This document shows, piece after piece, positions 45,007 through 55,502 of a stretch of DNA of 64,000 nt (positions are counted from its first letter, which is position 1; every line of letters begins with the position of its first letter). The stretch is taken from NCBI RefSeq assembly GCF_040546595.1, contig NZ_JBEPOB010000001.1:441501-505500 (forward strand). The letters run 5' to 3'. Under the pieces are notes generated by a model. It was not told the DNA's origin and did not search any database. It saw only the letters and a program-made list of their open reading frames with translations. A program made the translations under genes and the position numbers. The DNA comes from Bosea sp. OAE506 (GTDB lineage Bacteria; Pseudomonadota; Alphaproteobacteria; Rhizobiales; Beijerinckiaceae).

Positions 45007-45789
45007 TCAGGGCTTGCGGGCGGAGACGATGAAGCGGTCCTGGCTGGCGCGCTCCAGCCGCTGATGCAGCGGCATGAAGCGTCCCTGCGCCCTGTGGATG
45101 GCACGCAGGTCGCGATCAACCCTGATATCGATGAAGCCGGCCTCGGCGAGAAGCCGCGCGATCTCTTCCGGCCGGCAGCCCTTCGCAAAATAGACGCGCG
45201 AGACGATGTCATCATGGGCCGCCTTGTAGGGCGGCGGCGGCTTCGGTGCCGAGACCATGCGGGCGAGCTTCGCCAGCAGCCGCAGCGCCTTGCCGTTGCC
45301 GGGGCGCGGATTGGTCATGTCGACATCGACGATGGCGACGCGGCCGCCGCGCTTCAGCACGCGATGCCATTCGCGGAAGGCCGCCGGCGGATCGGGCAGG
45401 GTCCAGACCAGATGGCGCGTCGCCACGGCATCATAGCTGTCGGAGGCTTCCAGCGTATCCTCGGCATCGCCCGCATAGAGGCGGATCGGCTTGCCGACGG
45501 TCTTGGCCCGGGCTCGGGCGAGCATGGCCTCGGACAGGTCGAGCCCCGTGACGGCATAGCCGAGATCGGCCAGCAGCAGGGAGATGACGCCGGTGCCGCT
45601 GGCGAGGTCGAGCGCCTTGGCGCCGGCCGGCGGTTGGCCAAGATGGCGCGCGAACAAAGCGAGCCAGGCCTGGCGCTCCGCGACCGAGAAGATCTCGTGG
45701 CCGGGCATGGTGTCGAAGGTTTCGGACCGCATCGACCAGAAGTCGCGGATCTCGTCCTTGAGGCTGAGATTGTGATGCAGGGTCGTCAT
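45007..45789 (-). CDS. Class I SAM-dependent methyltransferase
   Basis: 260 aa from ATG 45789. A classic methyltransferase fold: motif I ALDLASGTGVISLLLADLG, acidic loop YAGDAEDTLEA, and post-motif VLKRGGRVAIVDVDM. The substrate cannot be inferred. It is divergent from the siderophore-type ABC importer, with a candidate Irr box between them, so regulation by iron and a role in siderophore or haem-related metabolism are possible but speculative. Confidence 0.82.
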   Translation of the reverse strand: MTTLHHNLSLKDEIRDFWSMRSETFDTMPGHEIFSVAERQAWLALFARHLGQPPAGAKALDLASGTGVISLLLADLGYAVTGLDLSEAMLARARAKTVGKPIRLYAGDAEDTLEASDSYDAVATRHLVWTLPDPPAAFREWHRVLKRGGRVAIVDVDMTNPRPGNGKALRLLAKLARMVSAPKPPPPYKAAHDDIVSRVYFAKGCRPEEIARLLAEAGFIDIRVDRDLRAIHRAQGRFMPLHQRLERASQDRFIVSARKP

Positions 45790-45914
45790 GGCCGGCACTT
45801 CCGATGCAGGGCTGTCGGCTGCGAAAACCACGGAAACCGGGGCACCGCAAGCTGTTTCAGCACAAACGGCCAATTGCGATACGATTACTGCCGAAAACGC
45901 TCCACTCGTTTTTG

Positions 45915-45931
45915 TTTACAATAATTCCAAA
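45915..45931. promoter_or_regulatory. Candidate Irr (iron control element) box
   Basis: TTTACAATAATTCCAAA matches 15 of 17 positions of the rhizobial Irr palindrome TTTAGAAYNRTTCTAAA; the two mismatches are at symmetric positions. It is between a methyltransferase and an iron-type ABC importer, as expected for iron-responsive control. Confidence 0.5.
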
Positions 45932-45996
45932 AGATAAGACTTGACCCTTTACTGGAGCGGACCTACGGACCCGGCCACTTTTCCCGGAGATTGCCC

Positions 45997-47137
45997 ATGT
46001 CCCCCGCTGCGCGCCCTGCTCGCTGCCGCTACGGTCGCCGCCTCGCTCATGACCGGCGGCCCGTCCGCTTTCGCCGAGAAGGTCTCGGTCACCGATGTGC
46101 TCGGCCGCACAGTCTCGGTCGAGGCGCCGGTCCGGCGCGTCATCCTCGGCGAAGGCCGGCAGATGTACTTCGTCGCCGCGCTCGACAAGGAGGACCCGTT
46201 CAAGCGCGTCGTCGGCTGGCGCGACGACCTGCCCAAGGCCGATCCCGACAGCTACAAGCAGTATCTGGCGCGCTACCCGCAGATCGCGAAGCTGCCGAGC
46301 TTCGGCGGCATGAAGGAAGGCGCCTTCGACATCGAGCAGGCGATCGCGCTCAAGCCCGACGTGCTCCTGCTCAACATCGAGGCCAAGGTCGCCAGCGACG
46401 AGGCGAGCCTGGTCGAGAAGCTCGCCGCGGTCGGCATCCCCGTGGTCTATGTCGATTTCCGCGAGAAGCCCTTCCAGAACACCGAACCGTCGATGCGGCT
46501 GATGGGCAAGCTCTTCGACCGTGAGAAGGTCGCCGACGACTTCATCGCCTTCCGCGCCGCCGAGATCGCCCGCGTCACCGACCGGCTCGCCAAGGTCCAA
46601 GGGCTGAAGCGCCCGCTGGTGATGATGGAGCGGGCCGGCGGCTACAGCGACGATTGCTGCATGTCCTTCGGCAACGAGAATTTCGGCAAGATGGTCGATA
46701 TCGCCGGCGGCAAGAACTTCGCCTCCGACCTGATTCCGGGCACTTTCGGCACAGTCAATCCCGAGGCCGTCGTCGCCGCCAACCCCGATGTCGTCATCAT
46801 CACCGGCGGCAACTGGGGCGCCTATGTGCCGGGCGGCGCCTGGGTCGGGCTTGGGCCGGGCAGCGACCTCAGCGAGGCGCGCCGCAAGCTCGCTGGCCTC
46901 GCCAAGCGGCCGGCCTTCAGCCAGACCAAAGCGGTGAAGGACGGGCGCGTGCACGCCATCTGGCACCAGTTCTACAACAGCCCCTACCAGTTCGTGGCGA
47001 TCCAGGAGATCGCGACCTGGCTGCATCCGGAACTGTTCAAGGATCTCGATGCCGAGGCGACGCTGAAGACGCTGCACGAGCGCTTCCTGCCCCTGCCCTA
47101 CGAGCCCGGCTACTGGGTCACGGTGGACCGCAAGTGA
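45997..47137 (+). CDS. Siderophore-type ABC solute-binding protein, frameshifted in the leader
   Basis: FecB/FepB-class periplasmic binding protein of about 380 aa (VSVTDVLGRTVSVEAPVRRVIL; AIALKPDVLLLN; PEAVVAANPDVVIITGG). The real start appears to be ATG 45997, six bases after CGGAGA, but it is one frame off: a C5 run at 46001-46005 needs one C fewer to read MSPLRALLAAATVAAS into the mature protein. Without the correction the in-frame starts are a TTG at 45941, without a ribosome site, or ATG 46053, which loses the signal peptide. A sequencing indel or recent mutation is likely. First gene of a three-gene importer. Confidence 0.83.
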
Positions 47138-48195
47138 GCGCGACCGTCGCCGCGAGCCGACCGGCCGGGATCGCCTATCGCGCGCTGACGCTGCGGCGGC
47201 GGCTGATCCTTCTCGGCATGTTCGGGCTGCTCTTGGCGAGCCTCGTCGTCGACCTGATGCTGGGCCCCGCGCGCTACAGCGTCGGCCAGGTGCTAGCGAC
47301 GCTGCTGAACCCCTCCGAGGCGCCCGCCGCGCTGCGCGTCGTGATCTGGGACATCCGTCTGCCGGTGGCGCTGATGGCAGTCGTCACCGGGGCGGCGCTC
47401 GCGATGGCGGGCGCGCAGATGCAGACGATCCTGAACAACCCGCTCGCCAGCCCCTTCACGCTCGGCATCTCGGCGGCGGCTTCATTCGGTGCGGCGCTGG
47501 CGCTGGTCTTCGGCGTCGCGCTGGTGCCCTTCGCGATCGACTACATCGTGCCGATCAACGCCTTCATCATGGCGATGGGCGCGGCGATGCTGATCCATGT
47601 GCTGAGCCAGCAGCGCGGGGTGACGACCGAAACCGTGATCCTGCTCGGCATCGCGCTGGTCTTCACCTTCAACGCGCTGCTCTCGCTGCTGCAGTTCTTC
47701 GCCTCCGAGCAGGCGCTGGGCGCGGTCGTGTTCTGGACGATGGGGTCGCTGACCAAGGCTAACTGGCACAAACTCGGCATCACCACCGCGGTGCTGCTGT
47801 TCACCCTGCCCTTCTTCCTGCGCCGCGCCTGGGCGCTGACGACGCTGCGTCTGGGCGACGACAAGGCGGCGAGCTTCGGCATCAATGTCCGCCGCCTGCG
47901 GCTCGAGATCATGCTGCTGGTCAGCCTGCTCGCCGCTGTGCCGGTCTCCTTCGTCGGGACGATCGGCTTCATCGGGCTCGTCGGCCCGCATATCGCGCGC
48001 ATGGTGATCGGCGAGGACCAGCGCTTCTTCCTGCCCGCCTCGGCGCTGGCGGGAGCCGCGATCCTCTCGGCCTCCTCTGTGGTGTCGAAGTCGCTGATCC
48101 CGGGCCTGATCTTCCCGATCAGCATTGTCACCGCGCTGATTGGGGTGCCGTTCTTCTTCAGCCTGATCATGACGAGCCGGAAACGCTCATGGTGA
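47134..48195 (+). CDS. FecCD-family iron/siderophore ABC permease
   Basis: 353-aa inner-membrane permease, about nine to ten spans, starting at GTG 47134 overlapping the binding-protein stop (GTGA). Family signatures: IRLPVALMAVVTGAALAMAGAQMQ (N-terminal), LLGIALVFTFNALLSLLQF and GLVGPHIARMVIGEDQRFFLPASAL near the C-terminus, which contacts the ATPase. It works with the ATPase at 48203-48979 to import ferric-siderophore or a related metal chelate. Confidence 0.92.
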   Translation: MSATVAASRPAGIAYRALTLRRRLILLGMFGLLLASLVVDLMLGPARYSVGQVLATLLNPSEAPAALRVVIWDIRLPVALMAVVTGAALAMAGAQMQTILNNPLASPFTLGISAAASFGAALALVFGVALVPFAIDYIVPINAFIMAMGAAMLIHVLSQQRGVTTETVILLGIALVFTFNALLSLLQFFASEQALGAVVFWTMGSLTKANWHKLGITTAVLLFTLPFFLRRAWALTTLRLGDDKAASFGINVRRLRLEIMLLVSLLAAVPVSFVGTIGFIGLVGPHIARMVIGEDQRFFLPASALAGAAILSASSVVSKSLIPGLIFPISIVTALIGVPFFFSLIMTSRKRSW

Positions 48196-48202
48196 GGCTC
48201 TG

Positions 48203-48979
48203 ATGGTCCAGCTCACGCTCAGCGGCGTCGGTGTCGCCTATGGCAAACGCCGCGTCCTCAGCGGCGTCGATGCCGACGATCTGCGCGGCGGCGAGGTCGT
48301 GGCGCTGATCGGCGCCAATGCAGCCGGCAAATCCAGCCTGTTCCGGCGCATCGCCGGGCTGGCCTCCGGGGACGGCACGGTCAGCCTCGGCGGAACCAGC
48401 CGCGTCGCCGGCCGGGCCGCGCCGCAATGCTGCTACCTGCCGCAGGACACGGCAGTGAACGCCGTGCTGACCGTCTACGAGTCGATCCTGCTCGCGCTCA
48501 AGCAGGGCGGTGCCTGGTCGGTCAGCGACGAGGAGCTGCGGCGCATCGACAGCGTGCTGCGCGACCTCGAGATCGAGGATCTGGCCTTCCGGGGCCTGGG
48601 CGAACTCTCCGGCGGGCAGCGCCAGCTCGTCTCGATCGCACAGACGCTGGTGCGCGAGCCCGACGTCCTGCTGCTGGACGAGCCGACCAGCGCGCTCGAC
48701 CTGCACCGGCAGTTCGAGGTTTTGAGCCTGGTGCGGCGGCTGACGCGCGAGCGCGGCATGCTGGTGCTGATCTCGATCCACGATCTCAACCAGGCGCTGC
48801 GCTTCGCCGACCGGGTGATGGTGCTAGCGCATGCGCGGCTCATCGCGATGGGCGATCCGCGCAGCATCGTGACGCCGGCGCTGCTCGACGAGGTCTATGG
48901 GGTGCGCGCCCGTGTCGAGATCCTGGCCGGCGGCGAGCCCTATGTGCTGGTCGAGGGGTCGAGCCGGCAGGCTGCGTGA
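48203..48979 (+). CDS. FecE-type iron/siderophore ABC ATP-binding protein
   Basis: 258-aa ATPase: Walker A IGANAAGKSS, signature LSGGQRQL, Walker B LLLDEPTSALD and H-loop IHDLNQAL. Walker A has Ala-Ala in place of the usual Gly, still compatible with the GxxxxGK[ST] pattern. Seven bases after the permease stop. A complete import unit with the two upstream genes; the TonB-dependent outer-membrane receptor is not in this window. Confidence 0.92.
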   Translation: MVQLTLSGVGVAYGKRRVLSGVDADDLRGGEVVALIGANAAGKSSLFRRIAGLASGDGTVSLGGTSRVAGRAAPQCCYLPQDTAVNAVLTVYESILLALKQGGAWSVSDEELRRIDSVLRDLEIEDLAFRGLGELSGGQRQLVSIAQTLVREPDVLLLDEPTSALDLHRQFEVLSLVRRLTRERGMLVLISIHDLNQALRFADRVMVLAHARLIAMGDPRSIVTPALLDEVYGVRARVEILAGGEPYVLVEGSSRQAA

Positions 48980-48994
48980 GGCCGGTCCGGCTCG

Positions 48995-49399
48995 TCAGGC
49001 TGGCGGCGGCGGAAGCGGTTCGTCGGCGCGGGCGAGACGCCCCTCTTCCGCCTTGTGGACGTATTGCGCTGCCACGAGCCATCCTTTGAGCGGCTGCAAG
49101 GGCGGGATGCAGGTCAGCAGGATGAGCGGCAGCGTCGTGACCAGATGCACCCAGGTCGGTGGCTGGTAGGCGAGTTCAAGCCAGAGCGGGAAGGCGACCG
49201 CGGGAACGCAGACGAACATCATCACGAAAAAGGCCGGGCCGTCGGCCGGATCGGCGAAGGAATAGTCGAGGCCGCAAACCTCGCAGGAAGGCCTGATCTT
49301 CAGGAAGCCGTCGAAGAGATGGCCCTTGCCGCAGCGCGGGCAGCGGCCGCGCAGGCCGGTCTGCAGCGGCGACAGGGTCGGCCAATGTTCGCCGGACAT
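48995..49399 (-). CDS. DUF983 family membrane protein
   Basis: 134 aa. N-terminal zinc-ribbon-like cysteines (RCPRCGKGHLF, then CEVCGLDYSF) are followed by two hydrophobic spans. This small family is common in alphaproteobacteria but uncharacterised. Convergent with the ABC ATPase gene. The 193 bp to the bkd operon end holds no clear feature. Confidence 0.82.
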   Translation of the reverse strand: MSGEHWPTLSPLQTGLRGRCPRCGKGHLFDGFLKIRPSCEVCGLDYSFADPADGPAFFVMMFVCVPAVAFPLWLELAYQPPTWVHLVTTLPLILLTCIPPLQPLKGWLVAAQYVHKAEEGRLARADEPLPPPPA

Positions 49400-49592
49400 C
49401 TCGTTCTCCCAGGCAATGCCGCAAATATGGGCACCCGCCCGAGATGGGCGCCGTGACCGTCAAAGGCAATCTTCGCTCACGCATTGCCGGGCTGCATCGG
49501 TGTTGCCACGCCCCACAACGCCTGGGAACAACGGTCCATCGCCCCGCACGATCCCTCGCCGCACGGAGCCGGGACGGTTTGCCGCAGCCGGC

Positions 49593-50990
49593 TCAGATAT
49601 GGATGGCGTGGCCGAGCGCCTTGAGCGCCGCCTCCTGGAAGCCTTCGCCCAGTGTCGGATGGGCGTGGATCGTGCCGGCGACATCCTCCAGCGTGGCGCC
49701 CATCTCGATGGCGAGGCCGAAGGCGGTCGAGAGTTCCGAGACGCCGCAGCCGACGGCCTGAATGCCGAGCACCAGCCCGTTCTGCGCCAGGGCGACGATG
49801 CGGATGAAGCCCTGTTCGCCGTCGCGGGTCATGGCGCGGCCATTGGCGGCGAAGGGGAACTGGCCGATGCGGACCTCGTGCCCGGCGCGGGCCGCCTCGT
49901 CGGGCGAGAGGCCGACCGAGACGATCTCGGGATCGGTGAAGCAGACAGCGGGGATGGCGCGCTTGTCCCAGGCGCGCGGCAGGCCGGCGGCAATCTCAGC
50001 CACCATCTCGCCCTGCGCCATGGCGCGATGCGCCAGCATCGGCTCGCCGGTGACGTCGCCGATCGCGAAGATGCCACGCATCGATGTCTCGCAGCGATCG
50101 TTGATGCGGATGAAGCGGCCATCCATGTCGAGCACCAGCTCCTCCAGCCCGATCCCCGACGTGACGGGGGCGCGGCCGACGGTGACGAGGATCTTGTCGG
50201 CTGCGATGCGCCGCTCCTGCCCGTCCGCCGTCTCGACCAGCAGCGCATCGCCCGCGGGCGCGGCGCCGCGCGCCTTGGCGCCGAGCAGGACCTCGACGCC
50301 GAGCGCGGTGAGGCGTTTGGCCACGGGTGCCGTCAACTCCGCATCATAAAGCGGCAGGATGCGCTCTTGCGCCTCAATAATGGTGACCCGGCTGCCCAGC
50401 TTGGCGAAGGCGATGCCAAGTTCGAGCCCGATATAGCCGCCGCCGACGACGGCGAGACGCTGCGGGACTTGCGAAAGGGACAGCGCCTCGGTCGAGGAGA
50501 TCACAGGCCCGCCGAAGGGCAGGAAGGGCAGCTCGACCGGCACCGAGCCGGTGGCGATGACGATGCGCTCGGCGCGGATCACCTTCGGGCCCGTTTCCGT
50601 GTCGACCACGACCGTCTTGCCATCGCGGAAGCGGGCGCGGCCCTGCACGATCTTGACCTTGGCCTTGCGCAACAAGCCGCCTACGCCGTTGTTGAGGCGG
50701 CCGACGATGCCGTCCTTCCAGGCGACGGCCTTGGCGAAATCGAGCGCCGGCGCACCGGCCGTCAGGCCGAAGGGCGTCTTGCCGGCGGCGGCGTGGGCGG
50801 CCTTCTCGTATTCCTCGGCGACATGGATCATCGCCTTGGACGGGATGCAGCCGACATTGAGGCAGGTGCCGCCGAGCCTGCCGGCCTCGACGATGACGGT
50901 GTCGAGGCCGAGCTGCCCGGCGCAGATGGCGCAGACATAGCCCCCGGGCCCGGCGCCGATGACGAGCAGCTTGCAGGTGATCTCGGTCAT
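49593..50990 (-). CDS. lpd: Dihydrolipoyl dehydrogenase (E3) of the branched-chain complex
   Basis: 465-aa flavoprotein that reoxidises dihydrolipoamide with NAD+. FAD motif [10 protein letters not shown], redox disulphide in [13 protein letters not shown], second nucleotide motif [10 protein letters not shown], and C-terminal catalytic His-Glu in [10 protein letters not shown]. It is the last gene of the bkd operon; its position after E2 identifies it as the dedicated E3. Confidence 0.93.
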   Translation of the reverse strand: MTEITCKLLVIGAGPGGYVCAICAGQLGLDTVIVEAGRLGGTCLNVGCIPSKAMIHVAEEYEKAAHAAAGKTPFGLTAGAPALDFAKAVAWKDGIVGRLNNGVGGLLRKAKVKIVQGRARFRDGKTVVVDTETGPKVIRAERIVIATGSVPVELPFLPFGGPVISSTEALSLSQVPQRLAVVGGGYIGLELGIAFAKLGSRVTIIEAQERILPLYDAELTAPVAKRLTALGVEVLLGAKARGAAPAGDALLVETADGQERRIAADKILVTVGRAPVTSGIGLEELVLDMDGRFIRINDRCETSMRGIFAIGDVTGEPMLAHRAMAQGEMVAEIAAGLPRAWDKRAIPAVCFTDPEIVSVGLSPDEAARAGHEVRIGQFPFAANGRAMTRDGEQGFIRIVALAQNGLVLGIQAVGCGVSELSTAFGLAIEMGATLEDVAGTIHAHPTLGEGFQEAALKALGHAIHI

Positions 50991-51005
50991 GATGCGGCTC
51001 CGCCC

Positions 51006-52354
51006 TCAGACATCGATGAACAGCGTCGCCGGGTTTTCCAGCAGCTCCTTGAGCCGCTGCACGAAGACCGCCGCGTCCCAGCCATCGACGACGCGGTGGT
51101 CGAAGCTCGACGACAGGTTCATCATCTTGCGCGGCACGAAGGTGGTGCCGTCCCAGACCGGGCGGATCATCATCTTGTTGACGCCGACGATGGCGACCTC
51201 CGGATGGTTGATCACCGGCGTCGTGGCGATGCCGCCCATCGCGCCGAGCGAGGTTATGGTGATGGTCGAGCCGGTGAGTTCGTCGCGGGTGGCGGTACCC
51301 TGCCGGGCGCGCTCGGCGATGCGGTTCAGCTCCAGCGCGCAGCCGAAGATGTCGCGCGCCTCCGCATGCTTCACCACGGGGACCATCAGCCCGCCCGGCG
51401 TCTGCGTCGCGATGCCGAGATGAATCCCGGCATGCTGGCGCACGATGCCCGCCTCGTCGTCATAGAGCGCGTTGAGATTGGGCTGCTCGGCCAGGGCCTT
51501 GACCATGGCGCGCATCAGGAAGGGCAGGAGCGTGAGCTTCGGGCGCTCGGGCGTCGGCTTCTTGTTGAGGACGGCGCGCAGATCCTCCAACGCCGAGACG
51601 TCCACCTCCTCGACGATGGTGATGTGCGGGATGCGCGCCTTCGACAGCGCCATCTTCTCGGCGATCTTACGCCTGAGGCCGACGACCTTGATCTCGCTGA
51701 CGCCAGTCTTTTCCGCGAGGCCGGGCTTGCGCTCGGCTTCAGGCCCGCGCAGCAGGAAGGCGTCGAGGTCCTCATGCAGGATGCGCCCGGCCGGGCCGGT
51801 GCCGGCGAGCTGTCGCAAGTCGATGCCGGCCTCGCGGGCCTTCAGGCGGACCGCGGGTGAAGCAACGGGCCGTTCTCCGGGCGCGCGCCGCGGCAGGGCT
51901 GGGGCCGGAGCGGAGGCGGCCGCGAGCGCCTTGGTAGGCCTCGGCACGGTCATGGCCTGTGGAGGCGCTACCGCGGCGGATTTCGGCTCGGTTTCACCGG
52001 CGCTTTTGCTCTCGGGCGCATCGGTTCTGGGTTCCGGGCTCAGGCCTTCGGCCTGCCGCGGAATGACAGCGTGCTTCTCGTCGGGCTCGGATGGTTCCGC
52101 CGTGCCACCCTCGCCTGCGACCTCGAGCTTCACCAGCGCCGAGCCGATCGCGACCGTGTCGCCGATCTCGGCACCGATCCAGGTGACCTCGCCGTCGACG
52201 GGGGCCGGGATCTCGACGGTCGCCTTATCGGTCATCACGGCGGCGAGCAGATCGTCCTCGCGAATGATGTCGCCGACCTTGACGTGCCACTCGACCAGCT
52301 CGGCCTCGGCGATGCCTTCCCCGACATCGGGGAGCTTGATGATGCGCTCGGCCA

Positions 52355-52355
<1 letters not shown>
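51006..52355 (-). CDS. bkdB: Branched-chain 2-oxoacid dehydrogenase E2 (lipoyl transacylase)
   Basis: 449 aa from ATG 52355. One N-terminal lipoyl domain with the modified Lys44 (MTDKATVEI), an Ala/Pro-rich linker, a peripheral subunit-binding domain (ASPAVRLKAREAGIDL, GTGPAGRILHEDL) and a C-terminal acyltransferase domain ending in the catalytic SFDHRVVDGWD. A single lipoyl domain and neighbouring E1alpha/E1beta point to the branched-chain complex rather than pyruvate dehydrogenase. Confidence 0.92.
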
Positions 52356-53371
<1,016 letters not shown>

Positions 53372-53375
53372 GGCG

Positions 53376-54731
<1,356 letters not shown>

Positions 54732-54832
54732 CTAGCCCGGAGGCGGCGGAGATTCCTGTCGAAATCAGTTGCGTCCGGAACCATCTGCGGAAATATCTTC
54801 TGACTTCTACCCACAATGCAGGATGATGTTCC

Positions 54833-55333
54833 GTGATACCGCGCAACCGCCGGAGCGATGAACCGGACGCCACCGATCTGCGGATTCTCTCCGCCCTGCA
54901 GGAGGACGGCCGTCTGACCGTCAATGCGCTGGCCGAGAAGGTCGGCCTCTCGCCCTCGCCCTGCTGGACGCGGGTGAAGCGGCTGGAGGAGAGCGGCGCG
55001 ATCGAGAAATACGTCGCGGTGCTCGACCAGAAGGCGCTGGGTTTCGGCAACATCGTCTTCGTCGAGATCACGCTCGACAAGCATGACGACAAGATCCTCG
55101 ACCATTTCGGCGAGGCGCTGACCCGGATTCCGGAGGTGGTCGAGGCCTATCTCGTCACCGGCGAATACGATTATCTCGTCAAGGTCGTGGTCAGCGGCAC
55201 CGACCATTACGAGCGCTTCCTGCGCGAGATGCTTTACCGCATCCCCGGCATCCGCCAGACGCGCACGACCTTCGGCCTGCGCACGCTGAAGCGCGCGATC
55301 TCGATCGACCCGCTGAAGATGCCGCGGCCGTGA
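54833..55333 (+). CDS. bkdR: Lrp/AsnC-family regulator, BkdR-like
   Basis: 166 aa from GTG 54833. Helix-turn-helix around VNALAEKVGLSPSPCWTRVKRLEESG and a RAM effector domain with YLVTGEYDYLVKVVV. Its divergent position beside the branched-chain dehydrogenase genes matches BkdR, the leucine/isoleucine/valine-responsive activator known in Pseudomonas and Agrobacterium. Confidence 0.9.
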   Translation: MIPRNRRSDEPDATDLRILSALQEDGRLTVNALAEKVGLSPSPCWTRVKRLEESGAIEKYVAVLDQKALGFGNIVFVEITLDKHDDKILDHFGEALTRIPEVVEAYLVTGEYDYLVKVVVSGTDHYERFLREMLYRIPGIRQTRTTFGLRTLKRAISIDPLKMPRP

Positions 55334-55371
55334 TCGCTCGCTTCAGAGCCTTGTGATGGTCAGTCAAACCG

Positions 55372-55470
55372 CACCGTCATCCCGGACGCAGCGAAGCGGA
55401 GCTCCGGAATCCATCGGAGATCTCCGGAGCCCTCCGATGGATCCCGGGTCAAGCCCGGGATGACGGTGGT
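55372..55470. repeat. Nested palindromic intergenic repeat
   Basis: Outer arms CACCGTCATCCCGG (55372-55385) and its exact complement (55455-55468); inner arms ATCCATCGGA (55409-55418) and TCCGATGGAT (55433-55442); innermost GCTCCGGA/TCCGGAGC. Such CGTCATCCCGG elements are dispersed in many alphaproteobacterial genomes and often fold at mRNA ends; this one lies between convergent bkdR and the fusion gene. Confidence 0.7.
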
Positions 55471-55502
55471 GGTTCCGAGAATAATCGCTTGGGCGCAAGC
55501 AC

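Noticed and set aside
49326..51860. Plus-strand open frame of 844 aa across the bkd E3/E2 genes
   Set aside because: The product has no recognisable family and mirrors conserved minus-strand enzymes; a shadow of high GC content.
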